From assembly GCF_003417065.2 (NCBI RefSeq), contig NZ_QVLT01000021.1:1-64000 (forward strand): a DNA stretch of 64,000 bases, given 5' to 3'. The notes below the pieces were generated by a model. The model saw only the letters and a list, made by a program, of their open reading frames with translations, was not told the origin of the DNA and made no database searches. The stretch is from Hymenobacter lapidiphilus. Its GTDB lineage: Bacteria > Bacteroidota > Bacteroidia > Cytophagales > Hymenobacteraceae. Below, in pieces: positions 44,203-52,632 of the stretch. The translations under genes and the position numbers were made by a program. Numbering within the stretch: position 1 is the stretch's first letter; the number at the start of each line of letters is the position of its first letter.

Positions 44203-44230
44203 CAAAGTAACGGATTGGCGGCCAATCAAA
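44203..44230 (-). promoter_or_regulatory. Two-part promoter of the ureohydrolase gene
   Basis: Minus strand: TTTG (44230-44227), 17-base spacer, TACTTTG (44209-44203), one base shorter than the consensus -7 box. Its last base is five before the ATG, predicting a leaderless mRNA. Confidence 0.5.
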
Positions 44231-44373
44231 CCGCCAGGTTTATTGTGCCTCGCTCCGCCACATTTTTCCTGTATCAATCCCCCGGCGACGCTTACTTTTA
44301 GGCCCCAAGTACCGTATGTACCCGCAGGCTGCCAGCCGGCGGCGCCTCTACCCTCGCCCCTACCCTGAGAAGC

Positions 44374-44790
44374 ATGGTTTACTTTGACCAGATCTTGCTC
44401 GACACGCCCACGCTGCTGGTGAGCTACAGCAGCCAGTACAAGCTGGTACAGGCCCAGTGGCGCGGCCGCTTCGATGCGGCGTTGGCCCAGCAGCAGTGCC
44501 TGCATATGCTGGCCAGCCTGCCCTCCACGCAGCCCGTGCACCGCATGATTAACGACAGCAGCGAAGCATTTGGCGAGTGGCTGGAGGCCGGCGACTGGAT
44601 TGGGCGGGTACTGGCACCCGCCCTGGCCGCCCGCGGCGTGCGGGCCGTAGCCTGGATAAATGCCATGGACTGGCCCTCCCGCGACGCGGTGGCCTGCAGT
44701 GTTTCGCTCACGCAGGAACTGCCCATTAAAACCTTTGATTTTGACGAGGCGGATACCGCGCTGGCCTGGGTATTGAGTATCAAGGACTGA
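44374..44790 (+). CDS. Conserved hypothetical protein (138 aa)
   Basis: Soluble, starts MVYFDQILLDTPTLLV. Alternating strands and helices with an aromatic-rich first half and ARGVRAVAWINAMDWPSRD in the second. The pattern would suit a STAS/SpoIIAA-like fold and the size resembles the protein at 22144, but I recognise no signature. The stop lies 57 bases before the next gene. Confidence 0.65.
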   Translation: MVYFDQILLDTPTLLVSYSSQYKLVQAQWRGRFDAALAQQQCLHMLASLPSTQPVHRMINDSSEAFGEWLEAGDWIGRVLAPALAARGVRAVAWINAMDWPSRDAVACSVSLTQELPIKTFDFDEADTALAWVLSIKD

Positions 44791-44836
44791 AGGCCAGCCG
44801 GGCGACCCTAACGTGCGCAATCCATTGAAGGGCGCT

Positions 44837-44844
44837 TATCTTTC
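44837..44844 (+). promoter_or_regulatory. -7-like box abutting the 44848 start codon
   Basis: TATCTTTC ends three bases before the ATG; use of this box would give a leaderless mRNA. Confidence 0.4.
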
Positions 44845-44847
44845 GGC

Positions 44848-45306
44848 ATGAACGTCCGTCGTCACCTGCTGCCTCTACTTTCACTGCTGCTACTGTCGGC
44901 GCTGCCACTAGCGGCCCAGCGGCCCGCTCGGGCGCAGCCAGCGCCCCGCCCGGTTGCGCCTGCTGCGTTTTTCGGCACCTACACCTACCTCAGCTACACC
45001 ATCCTCGACCGGGAAAGCAGCCCCGAGCCCATACTGGCCCAGGGCGTGGGCGGCACCCTTACGCTGCGCCCCGACGGCACCTACCAGAAACGCCTGACGC
45101 TGACGGCCAACGGCGGCCCCATGCGCTTCGACCAGGACGGCCGCTATACGTTCGCGCCCGGCCGCATCAGTTTCACGCACACCGACAAAAAAGGCCGCCC
45201 GCGCACCGACGAAGGCACTTTTAGGCTGGATAAAGGCCAGCTTACCATCGTAGTGGCGGGCTTCCCGGTGGGCAACCAGAGCACCTACACGCTACGGCGG
45301 CAGTAG
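44848..45306 (+). CDS. Secreted lipocalin-like protein of unknown function
   Basis: 152 aa. Signal peptide 1-23 (LSALPLAAQ). The mature domain, about 110 residues, has repeated strand motifs typical of small lipocalin-like barrels: FGTYTYLSYTILD, GGTLTLRPDGTYQKRLTLT, FDQDGRYTFAPGRISF and TFRLDKGQLTIVV. The proline/alanine-rich linker after the signal is unusual but short. Function unknown. Confidence 0.7.
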   Translation: MNVRRHLLPLLSLLLLSALPLAAQRPARAQPAPRPVAPAAFFGTYTYLSYTILDRESSPEPILAQGVGGTLTLRPDGTYQKRLTLTANGGPMRFDQDGRYTFAPGRISFTHTDKKGRPRTDEGTFRLDKGQLTIVVAGFPVGNQSTYTLRRQ

Positions 45307-45371
45307 CGGCAGGCGCCCGGCCCGGGCTGCTTACGACACGAGTAACCTTTCAGCTTACCTCTTCTCATCTG

Positions 45372-46223
45372 ATGCAGTCAATCGTTATTACCGGGGTATC
45401 GAGCGGGGTGGGTCTGGCAGCGGCGCGGGCATTTCTGGACCGGGGCTACCGGGTATTCGGCAGCCTGCGCACCGCCGCTGATGCCACGCGGCTGCAGGCG
45501 GAGCTCGGCCCCGATTTCACACCCCTGATCTTCGACGTAACCGACGCTGAAGCCGTGGCCCGGGCCGCCGCCGAGGTGGCCCAGGCTCTGGGTCCGGAGC
45601 CGCTGACGGGCCTGCTCAATAATGCCGGCGTGGCCTTTGGCGGGCCGCTGCAACACCAGCCGCTGGAGGTAATCCGCCAGCATTTCGAGGTGAACGTGCT
45701 GGGCCTGATTGCCGTGACGCAGGCGTTTCTGCCGCTGCTGGGGGCGCGGCCCGGCTTTACGGACCGCCCCGGCCGGGTGCTGAACATGGGCTCGGTGAGC
45801 GGACAGGTGGCGTCGCCGTTTCTGGGGGCTTACGTGGGCAGCAAGCACGCGCTGGAAGGCGTAACGGGCAGCTGGCGGCGCGAGTTGAAACTGTTCGGTA
45901 TTCCGGTAGTACTCATCGGCCTGGGCGTCACGCAAACCCCCATCTGGGACAAGGGCATCGACCTTGCGCCCTACGCTCACACGCCCTACCACGGCCCGGC
46001 CCAACGCTTCCTGGGTTTCATCAACAAAACCCGTGAGCAGGGTCTGACGCCCGAGTATGTGGCCGGCCGGTTGGTGCAGATTCTGGAAACGCCCCGCCCC
46101 AAACTACGCTACACCATTGCCGCCGACGTGTTCCGCGCCTACATCGTGCCCCGCCTGCTGCCCGCCCGTGCCCTCGACTGGCTGCTGGCGCGCGGGTTGG
46201 GCCTGAAGCCAGGGAATGCGTGA
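45372..46223 (+). CDS. Short-chain dehydrogenase/reductase
   Basis: 283 aa. Classical SDR motifs: cofactor loop TGVSSGVG at 7-14, NNAG at 83-86, catalytic S141, Y154 and K158 (YVGSK). Arg at the second-strand end (SLRTAADATRL) hints at NADP preference. Length and the long C-terminal part resemble retinol- or steroid-dehydrogenase-type SDRs. Substrate unknown; it stands alone. Confidence 0.9.
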   Translation: MQSIVITGVSSGVGLAAARAFLDRGYRVFGSLRTAADATRLQAELGPDFTPLIFDVTDAEAVARAAAEVAQALGPEPLTGLLNNAGVAFGGPLQHQPLEVIRQHFEVNVLGLIAVTQAFLPLLGARPGFTDRPGRVLNMGSVSGQVASPFLGAYVGSKHALEGVTGSWRRELKLFGIPVVLIGLGVTQTPIWDKGIDLAPYAHTPYHGPAQRFLGFINKTREQGLTPEYVAGRLVQILETPRPKLRYTIAADVFRAYIVPRLLPARALDWLLARGLGLKPGNA

Positions 46224-46330
46224 GCCGGGCTGCCGTTGCGCCCCGGCCGGCTTTCTGTTAACTTGCGCCCCGTTCCGGCCCCGCGCCCGAACGACCACTT
46301 ACTACTTACCATTTCACTAAATCACCATAG

Positions 46331-47065
46331 ATGGGACGCGCGTTTGAATTCCGGAAAGGCCGCAAAATGAAGCGCTGGGACCGGATGTCGAAAGATTTTA
46401 CCCGCATCGGCCGCGAAATTGTGATGGCCGTGAAGGAGGGCGGCCCCAACCCCGATACCAACTCGCGCCTGCGCACGGCCATGCAGAACGGCAAGGGCGT
46501 GAACATGCCCAAAGACCGGGTGGACGCCGCCATCAAGCGGGCTTCCTCACGCGAGGAAAAGGATTACCAGGAGGTGGTGTACGAGGGCTACGCGCCCCAC
46601 GGCGTGGCCGTGGTGGTCGAAACCGCCACCGATAACCCCACCCGCACCGTGGCCAACGTGCGCATGTACTTCAACCGCGGCAACGGCGCGCTGGGCACCG
46701 CCGGCTCCTCCGACTACATCTTCACCCGCAAGGGCGTGTTCAAGCTGGCTGCCGAAGGCCTGGAGCTGGAAGAGCTGGAGCTGGAGCTGATTGACGCCGG
46801 CGCGGAGGATGTGTACGCCGACCAGGAAGAAGACGAGCACGGCCAAGTCGCGGATTATATCGTGGTGGAAACTGCCTTTACCGACTTCGGCCAGATGCAG
46901 AAGGCGCTGGAGGAAAAGGGCCTCAACGTGGTATCGGCTCAGCTGCAGCGCGTGGCCAACACCACCGTGCACCTCGAAGGCGACGAACTGGAAGAAGTGA
47001 TGAACCTGATCGAGAAGTTTGAGGACGACGACGACGTGCAGGCCGTGTACCACACGTTGGGCTGA
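46331..47065 (+). CDS. yebC: YebC/PmpR-family transcriptional regulator or translation factor
   Basis: 244 aa, normal length. N-terminal MGRAFEFRKGRKMKRWDRMS, then ARTRIGREI-type helix, the family block NMPKDRVDAAIKRASS, YEGYAPHGVAVVVETATDN and the C-terminal DELEEVMNLIEKFEDDDDV. Members bind DNA as regulators; recent work on the family also points to relief of ribosome stalling. Its own terminator follows at 47137. Confidence 0.93.
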   Translation: MGRAFEFRKGRKMKRWDRMSKDFTRIGREIVMAVKEGGPNPDTNSRLRTAMQNGKGVNMPKDRVDAAIKRASSREEKDYQEVVYEGYAPHGVAVVVETATDNPTRTVANVRMYFNRGNGALGTAGSSDYIFTRKGVFKLAAEGLELEELELELIDAGAEDVYADQEEDEHGQVADYIVVETAFTDFGQMQKALEEKGLNVVSAQLQRVANTTVHLEGDELEEVMNLIEKFEDDDDVQAVYHTLG

Positions 47066-47066
47066 T

Positions 47067-47096
47067 CACGGATTAGCACGAATTTCACGGATTTAG
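47067..47096. repeat. Degenerate CACGGATT repeat
   Basis: ATCACGGATTAGCACGAATT and TCACGGATTT directly after the yebC stop codon; closely similar to 6353-6394. Confidence 0.6.
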
Positions 47097-47136
47097 CTGC
47101 GCTGTCCCTCGGTTGTATCCGATTCAGTTCATTTAG

Positions 47137-47172
47137 CGGGCCGCTCTTTTCGGGGCGGCCCGTTTTAGTTTT
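47137..47172 (+). terminator. Terminator of yebC
   Basis: CGGGCCGC (47137-47144) pairs with GCGGCCCG (47155-47162) and is followed by TTTTAGTTTT. Confidence 0.75.
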
Positions 47173-47257
47173 GAAATGGGCAACCGCTGTCCCAATTCCC
47201 ACATCTGCCGAAGTACCCGTCCCGGCCGCAAACCTGCGGCCGGCTTCCTTGGTCCCG

Positions 47258-48316
47258 ATGAAACTGCTGCTTCTCCTGTCCCTGCTGCTATTTAGCCTAA
47301 CTGCCGCCGCTCAGCAGACCGAGTTGGCGGCGCTGCTGGCCCAACACAACGTGCCGGGCCTCCAGCTTGTGCATACCAAAGGCTCCCGCGTTACGACCTA
47401 CAACTTGGGCCACCTTCGGCAGGATTCAGCTGCGGCTGTGACTGCTGAAACCGTGTTTCAGGCGGCTTCGCTGGGCAAGGTGGTGTTGGCCTACCTCACG
47501 CTGCGGCTCCACGACCAGGGCCGGCTCGACCTCGACCGGCCGCTGCTCAGCTACGCACCGTATCCGCGGGTGCAGGGCCAGCCCCACGCCGCCCGCGTAA
47601 CGGCCCGTATGGTGCTCACCCACACCACCGGCCTGCCCAACTGGGCCGACAACCCGCTCGGCCCCGCCTGGGCAGCTTCGCCCCTCGCGTTCCGGTTTGC
47701 GCCCGACAGCTGCTGGAATTACTCGGGCGAAGGCTTCGTGTGGCTGCAGCAAACGCTGGAGCACCTCACCGGCGAGCCGCTGGAAGCATTGGCTCAGCAG
47801 GAGGTTTTCGGGCCGCTGAAGATGGACCGCAGCAGCTTCCGGTGGCAGCCCCGGTTCGTGGGCAACGCTGCCTGCGGCCACGATAAATCTGGCCAGCCCA
47901 CCGAAGTGCGCCGCTTCACCGAGCCCTACGCAGCCTACAGCCTGCTCACCACCGCTCCCGACTACAACCGCTTTCTGCAGGCTCTGCGCTCCGGCCGGGG
48001 CTTAAAGAAGTCCACTGCCCAACTCCTGGCCACCCCCGCCAACCCGGCCGACCGCTGCGGCCGGCCACCCGGCCTCGCCGACCCGTTCGTGGCCTGGGCT
48101 ACGGGCCTGGGCCTGGCCACCACCAGCACCGGCCCCGCTCTCTGGCACTGGGGCGACAACGGCGACTTTAAGGGCTTTTTCATGGTTTTGCCCGGCCGTC
48201 GCGAGAGCCTGCTGTTCTTCACCAACAGCGCCAACGGCCTCCAACTCACCAACGACCTGCTGCGCCTGTTCGTCGGGCCGGGTGAGTACCGGGCCAGCCA
48301 GTGGCTGACGGAGTAA
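47258..48316 (+). CDS. Serine hydrolase, beta-lactamase/penicillin-binding fold
   Basis: 352 aa from MKLLLLLSLLLF; signal peptide to about 19. SxxK motif S71-L-G-K74, second motif in CWNYSGEGF (Tyr), and the third region HWGDNGDFKGF replacing KTG, as in class C-like esterases. It acts in the periplasm on esters or peptidoglycan peptides. The 29-codon upstream extension crosses the yebC terminator region and is rejected. Confidence 0.88.
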   Translation: MKLLLLLSLLLFSLTAAAQQTELAALLAQHNVPGLQLVHTKGSRVTTYNLGHLRQDSAAAVTAETVFQAASLGKVVLAYLTLRLHDQGRLDLDRPLLSYAPYPRVQGQPHAARVTARMVLTHTTGLPNWADNPLGPAWAASPLAFRFAPDSCWNYSGEGFVWLQQTLEHLTGEPLEALAQQEVFGPLKMDRSSFRWQPRFVGNAACGHDKSGQPTEVRRFTEPYAAYSLLTTAPDYNRFLQALRSGRGLKKSTAQLLATPANPADRCGRPPGLADPFVAWATGLGLATTSTGPALWHWGDNGDFKGFFMVLPGRRESLLFFTNSANGLQLTNDLLRLFVGPGEYRASQWLTE

Positions 48317-48325
48317 TTGAACGAC

Positions 48326-48409
48326 GTAGGGGCGGGGCTTGTCCCCGCCCGCCGCTCGCGCCGCTGCAACGACTCCGTTCACCGGCGGGCGGGGACAGCC
48401 CGCCCCTAC
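48326..48409. repeat. GC-rich inverted repeat, GTAGGGGCGGGGC family
   Basis: Arms 48326-48353 and 48384-48409 pair with two missing bases. Almost the same sequence as the core of the element at 55210. Confidence 0.8.
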
Positions 48410-48446
48410 AGCGCCCTCCACAACTGACAACTGAATATATTGCCGG

Positions 48447-49511
48447 ATGCTGAAACGTCTCCTCGCCGCCGCCCTACTGGGCTTCACGGTCGCCGCCTGT
48501 TCCAACGCCCCTACAGCTGCGCCCGATGCCGCCGCCGCACCGGCCCTCACCACCTACTTTCCTACCCCCGATACCACCGCGCTGGCCGATGGCGGCGTGA
48601 AGATGGTGCCCATTACCACGCCCAAAGGCACGTTCAACGTCTGGACCAAGCGGTTTGGGAGCAACCCGCGCATCAAGCTGCTGCTTTTGAATGGTGGGCC
48701 GGGGGCCACGCACGAGTATTTCGAGTGCATGGAAAGCTTTCTGCCCCGCGAGGGTATCGAGTTTATTTATTACGACCAGCTTGGCTGCGGCAATTCCGAT
48801 AACCCCAAGGACACGGCCATGTGGAGCCTGCCGCGCTATGTGGAGGAAGTGGAGCAGGTGCGCCAGGCCCTCAAGCTCGACAGCAGCAACTTCTACCTGC
48901 TGGGCCACAGTTGGGGTGGCATTCTGGTGGCCGAATACGCCCTCAAATACCAGCAGCACCTCAAAGGACTCGTTATTTCCAACATGATGATGAGCATTCC
49001 GGCCTATGGCAAGTACGCCGAAGAAGTGCTGGCGCCCCAGTTCAAGCCCGAAGTGCTCAAGGAAATCCGGGCCATTGAGGCGCGCAAGGATTACCAGAAC
49101 CCGCGCTATATGGAGTTGCTGCTGCCCAACTTCTACACCCAGCATATTCTGCGCCGCCCCCTGGCCGAGTGGCCCGAGCCGGTGAACCGCTCGTTTGCCA
49201 AAATGAACCAGTCGCTCTACGTGACCATGCAGGGACCAAGCGAGTTTGGCGTATCCGGCAAGCTGCTGAACTGGAACCGCGTGCCCGACCTGCCGAAACT
49301 GGCGGTGCCGGTGCTTAGCATCGGCGGCAAACACGACACCATGGACCCCAAGCACATGCGCATGGTAGCCGAGAAAGTGCAGCACGGAACCGCCCTCATC
49401 TGCCCCAACGGCAGCCACATGAGCTTCTACGACGACCAGCCCACCTATATGCGCGGCCTGATAACGTGGATGAAAGGCGTGGACCAGGGCAAAAAAGAGG
49501 TAAAATTGTAG
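48447..49511 (+). CDS. Proline iminopeptidase-family alpha/beta hydrolase, lipoprotein
   Basis: 354 aa. Lipobox VAAC with Cys18. The S33 peptidase marks are present: LLLNGGPGATHEY (the HGGPG-type oxyanion loop, with Asn for His), YYDQLGCGNSDNP, nucleophile Ser in GHSWGG, Asp in GGKHDTMDP and His in NGSHMSFYDD. It would remove N-terminal residues from peptides in the periplasm or at the membrane surface. Confidence 0.9.
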   Translation: MLKRLLAAALLGFTVAACSNAPTAAPDAAAAPALTTYFPTPDTTALADGGVKMVPITTPKGTFNVWTKRFGSNPRIKLLLLNGGPGATHEYFECMESFLPREGIEFIYYDQLGCGNSDNPKDTAMWSLPRYVEEVEQVRQALKLDSSNFYLLGHSWGGILVAEYALKYQQHLKGLVISNMMMSIPAYGKYAEEVLAPQFKPEVLKEIRAIEARKDYQNPRYMELLLPNFYTQHILRRPLAEWPEPVNRSFAKMNQSLYVTMQGPSEFGVSGKLLNWNRVPDLPKLAVPVLSIGGKHDTMDPKHMRMVAEKVQHGTALICPNGSHMSFYDDQPTYMRGLITWMKGVDQGKKEVKL

Positions 49512-49553
49512 TCCGAACGCCGCTCATTTTCCGGCAAACGCCCAATTTTCCTG

Positions 49554-49952
49554 ATGCCTGTTCCAGCTTCCGACTCCGCGTCCACCCTTCCTCTGTATTC
49601 CCAGCGTAGTGTCCGGCTGTTTTCGCTCGTATTCACCACCATAGCGGGCAGTGCGCTCACGGCTAGCAATTTGCGGGCAATAGGAAGGCCCGAGCAAGCG
49701 CGCAAGGTTATCTGGGCGAGTGTGGTGTATATGGGCCTGATGGGGGTGCTGGTGTCCTTTCTGCCCAATACTTCTGCCTACGGGGCCTACGCCGCGGGCA
49801 TCGGGCTGGCGGGCGGCTACGGCCTCAATACCTACGCCGATTCGTTTATCCTGAACAAACAGGACCACCCGGCCCGGAGCATCTGGCGGCCGCTATTACT
49901 GTGCCTGCTGGTTTTCGTGCCCCTGCTCGGGCTGCTCGTGTACGTGTTGTAA
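49554..49952 (+). CDS. Small integral membrane protein, unknown function
   Basis: 132 aa. An N-terminal cytosolic stretch of about 55 residues includes YSQRSVRLFSLVFTTIAG; three or four hydrophobic segments follow (VVYMGLMGVLVSFLP, YAAGIGLAGGYGL, LLLCLLVFVPLLGLLVYVL). No family recognised. It ends 20 bases before the next gene, so both may share a transcript. Confidence 0.65.
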   Translation: MPVPASDSASTLPLYSQRSVRLFSLVFTTIAGSALTASNLRAIGRPEQARKVIWASVVYMGLMGVLVSFLPNTSAYGAYAAGIGLAGGYGLNTYADSFILNKQDHPARSIWRPLLLCLLVFVPLLGLLVYVL

Positions 49953-49972
49953 GCACTATTTTCCCCTTCCCT

Positions 49973-50311
49973 ATGAGTTTCCCTTACCGCTCCCTGTTTC
50001 TGTTTGAAGCCGATACGGCCACCATCTTCGAAGTAAAGCGCCTCGACATCCAGAGCAAGAACCCCAGCCACCTGTACTTCTGGCTGTATTTCGATAACGC
50101 CAGCGGCCAGCTCAGCCAGCTCGATTTCGAGGATATGAGCACGGAAGCCGGCGAGCACCTGCGCGAATTCACGCAGGGCCAGCTGCGTTTCAACACCACC
50201 GAGGGCACCTTTTCGCCCACCGAGGGCGGCTCAACGCTGCATCTGCGCACCATCACACCACCCACGCTGCCTGCTGCGCTGGAAACAGCACTGTTCGCGT
50301 TTTTTGCGTGA
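49973..50311 (+). CDS. Conserved hypothetical soluble protein (112 aa)
   Basis: Starts MSFPYRSLFLFEADTA; the longer frame overlaps the preceding gene. Beta-rich, acidic, no signal or membrane helix; segments HLYFWLYFDNASGQLSQLDF and STLHLRTITPP. Not recognised. Confidence 0.65.
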   Translation: MSFPYRSLFLFEADTATIFEVKRLDIQSKNPSHLYFWLYFDNASGQLSQLDFEDMSTEAGEHLREFTQGQLRFNTTEGTFSPTEGGSTLHLRTITPPTLPAALETALFAFFA

Positions 50312-50373
50312 GCCCGGCCCGGGCCTGCCCGCTGCTTATATGAGGAGACACTACCCCTGTCCTGAATACGGCG

Positions 50374-50381
50374 TACCTTTG
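50374..50381 (+). promoter_or_regulatory. -7 promoter box upstream of rluF
   Basis: TACCTTTG, full match. The predicted start at about 50386 lies inside the hairpin that follows. Confidence 0.4.
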
Positions 50382-50383
50382 CA

Positions 50384-50423
50384 GGCTGCTGACCCACCTC
50401 GGGCCGGCAGCCTCTTTTTTTTT
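50384..50423 (+). terminator. Hairpin with T run in front of rluF
   Basis: GGCTGC (50384-50389) pairs with GCAGCC (50407-50412) around a GC-rich loop with an internal CCC/GGG pairing; then TCTTTTTTTTT. It may end the 49973 transcript, or act on transcripts starting at the box just before it. Confidence 0.6.
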
Positions 50424-50536
50424 GCCGCCGGCCAAAGCGGGAATCGGGAATGCATTTGCTAGAAACGCGGCTTCGACAGGCTCAGCCTGACAATTCCCTG
50501 ACACCCTTTAAGTACCCGGCACTACGTTCTACTCTC

Positions 50537-51664
50537 ATGGCAACCCGACTCAATAAATACATCAGCGAAAGTGGCGTGTGCTCGCGCCGCGAAGCCGACC
50601 GCCACATCGAGCAGGGCAACGTGACGGTGAACGGCAAGCGCGCCACCATCGGCGACCAGGTAACGACCCGCGACCGGGTGGTGGTGAACGGTGCCCACAT
50701 CGAGCCCCGGCCCGAGGAAGAGGCGGTGTACCTGGCCTACAACAAGCCTCCCGGCATCGTCACGACCACCGATTTGGGCGTGAAGGACAACGTCATCCGC
50801 GCCATCAAGCACACGGTGCGCATCTTCCCCATCGGCCGGCTCGACAAGGAGTCGCAGGGCCTGCTGCTGATGACCAGCAACGGCGACATCGTGAACAAAA
50901 TCCTGCGCGCCGGCAACCAGCACGAGAAGGAGTACGTGGTGATGGTGGACAAGCCCATCAAGGACGACTTCATCGAGGCCATGCAGAACGGGGTGCCCAT
51001 TTTGGGCGTGATGACCCAGAAATGCAAGGTGGTGAAGGAGACGCCCTACATTTTCCGGCTCACGCTAGTGCAGGGCATGAACCGCCAGATACGGCGCATG
51101 TGCGAGCATTTCGGCTACGAAGTGGTGCAGCTCGAACGCATCCGCATCATGAACATCAGCATCAAAGGCCTCGGGCCCGGCGAGTGGCGCGAACTACGCG
51201 ACAAGGAGCTGAAGGTGCTGTTTGAGATGATTGAAAACTCCAGCGGCACCGACGACGGCCGCACGCCGCGCCGCCGCAAAGTGGTATCGACGGCCGAGCA
51301 GTGGGGCGACCAGCCGGGCCGCAAAACCGCCCGCCGCGCTACCACCCGCCCCGACATCGTACGCCTCCCCTCCGATCCTTCGATGGGCGACGAGGCCCCG
51401 CGCAAAACCAAAGCCCTCCCTGCCGGCACCTGGCTCGACAAAGACTCCATCCGTCCCGGAGCCAAGCCCAAGCGGCTGGTTACGGCCGGCCGAACCGCCG
51501 GCTCGGGCCGCCCTACTGATAAAGCCGGTCCCCGCCCCGGCAAATCCGCCGGTCCAAAAAGTGGTCCGAAAGGAGCCACCAAGCGTCCGGCTAAAGGTGC
51601 CGGCGGCCCCGCCAAAGGCCAAAGCAGCAGCCGCGGCAGCCGCGGTTCCAGCCGGAGCCGATAG
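50537..51664 (+). CDS. rluF: 23S rRNA pseudouridine synthase RluF-like, with basic tail
   Basis: 375 aa from [13 protein letters not shown]4 domain at 4-55 ([12 protein letters not shown]), catalytic D103 in [11 protein letters not shown], and RluF-type blocks [43 protein letters not shown] and MIENSS. RluF makes pseudouridine 2604 in 23S rRNA. After residue 245 comes a 130-residue tail rich in K, R, G, S and P, far beyond the E. coli length; such tails are common in Bacteroidota and probably bind RNA. An upstream frame extension contains half of a TCATGCTGAGC-family repeat and is rejected. Confidence 0.9.
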   Translation: MATRLNKYISESGVCSRREADRHIEQGNVTVNGKRATIGDQVTTRDRVVVNGAHIEPRPEEEAVYLAYNKPPGIVTTTDLGVKDNVIRAIKHTVRIFPIGRLDKESQGLLLMTSNGDIVNKILRAGNQHEKEYVVMVDKPIKDDFIEAMQNGVPILGVMTQKCKVVKETPYIFRLTLVQGMNRQIRRMCEHFGYEVVQLERIRIMNISIKGLGPGEWRELRDKELKVLFEMIENSSGTDDGRTPRRRKVVSTAEQWGDQPGRKTARRATTRPDIVRLPSDPSMGDEAPRKTKALPAGTWLDKDSIRPGAKPKRLVTAGRTAGSGRPTDKAGPRPGKSAGPKSGPKGATKRPAKGAGGPAKGQSSSRGSRGSSRSR

Positions 51665-51688
51665 CCTCTTCCGAATTTAAGCACAGAC

Positions 51689-51715
51689 GCCCCCGACCTG
51701 GCAACAGGTCGGGGG
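51689..51715. terminator. Hairpin downstream of rluF
   Basis: Perfect 11-bp stem GCCCCCGACCT / AGGTCGGGGGC with 5-nt loop but no T run, so termination is uncertain. Confidence 0.5.
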
Positions 51716-52034
51716 CATCTGCGCTATATTGGGCGTCGATTGAGCCGATTCAGATAGGAATCGCGCCTATTAAGAAGTCGGTTTTATGACTTTAAGCAAA
51801 CCCTCTGAAAAGTAAGCTCTATTTCAGCCAAAACACCTTTCAGGCCTTCAATAGAACCCTTTGTCTTCTGCACATAACTACTTATCAGCGTCCAAATCAC
51901 CTGAATAAAGGATGATTGTAAAGTCTGAAATGGCTGAACCTTGGGGCTACTTGCCTGGGGTGGCCGCGTATGTTTGTGGTGTCGGACGGGTTACCGCCGG
52001 ATTTGCTCTCTCCATCCTTCTAACACCAATTACC
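51716..52034. other. AT-richer intergenic region upstream of the YiaA-like gene
   Basis: No gene I can support; the open frame running into the next gene from 51912 has no conserved character. Holds the presumed promoter of the YiaA-like gene, which I could not identify. Confidence 0.5.
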
Positions 52035-52472
52035 ATGAACGCTCCCCTCGCCAAACCTTCCAACGCCTTTGTTGCCGCCTCCTGGTTTGCCCTGCTTGCC
52101 GGCATGGCCGCCTTCATTATCGGCCTCTGGAACGCTCAGATGCTGCTCAACGAGAAAGGCTACTACTTCACCATTCTGATGTACGGGTTGTTTTCGGCTA
52201 TTTCGCTTCAGAAATCGGTGCGCGACCAGCTTGATGGCATTCCGGTAACCAACCTTTACTACGGCCTGAGCTGGTTTTCCACCATCCTGTCTATTGCCCT
52301 GCTCACGGTGGGCCTGTGGAACGCCACGCTTACGCTCAGCGAAAAAGGCTTTTACGCCATGTCGTTTCTGCTGAGCCTGTTTGCCGCCATTGCCGTGCAG
52401 AAAAACACCCGCGACGCCCGCTCCGACCAGCCCGCCACCTCGGCCCCGGAAAACCGGTTCAACGCCGAATAG
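52035..52472 (+). CDS. YiaA/YiaB-type inner membrane protein
   Basis: 145 aa from MNAPLAKPSNAF. Four hydrophobic helices arranged as two repeats: SWFALLAGMAAFIIGLWNAQ with LLNEKGYYFTILMYGLF, and LSWFSTILSIALLTVGLWNA with LSEKGFYAMSFLLSLF. The shared GLWNA..L.EKG.Y pattern is the YiaAB two-helix domain, duplicated. The family is widespread and of unknown function. Confidence 0.9.
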   Translation: MNAPLAKPSNAFVAASWFALLAGMAAFIIGLWNAQMLLNEKGYYFTILMYGLFSAISLQKSVRDQLDGIPVTNLYYGLSWFSTILSIALLTVGLWNATLTLSEKGFYAMSFLLSLFAAIAVQKNTRDARSDQPATSAPENRFNAE

Positions 52473-52534
52473 CCAGCAATTCGGCGACCTAAGCAGCGGA
52501 TACTCTGGCGCCGCTGAGTATCTTGCGGCTACAT

Positions 52535-52630
52535 TTTAGCTGTTAGCTGTTGGCTATTGGCTGTTAGCTTTCCACCTGACAGCAATGCCCCGAAAGCTAA
52601 CAGCCATCAGCTAACAGCTAATAGCCTAAA
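52535..52630. repeat. Inverted repeat built from TAGCTGTTAGCTG units
   Basis: Left arm about 52535-52572, right arm 52591-52630; both consist of repeated TAGCTGTTAGCTG / GGCTATTGGC blocks, so the arms are themselves tandem. It ends three bases before the bioB start. Confidence 0.75.
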
Positions 52631-52632
52631 AC

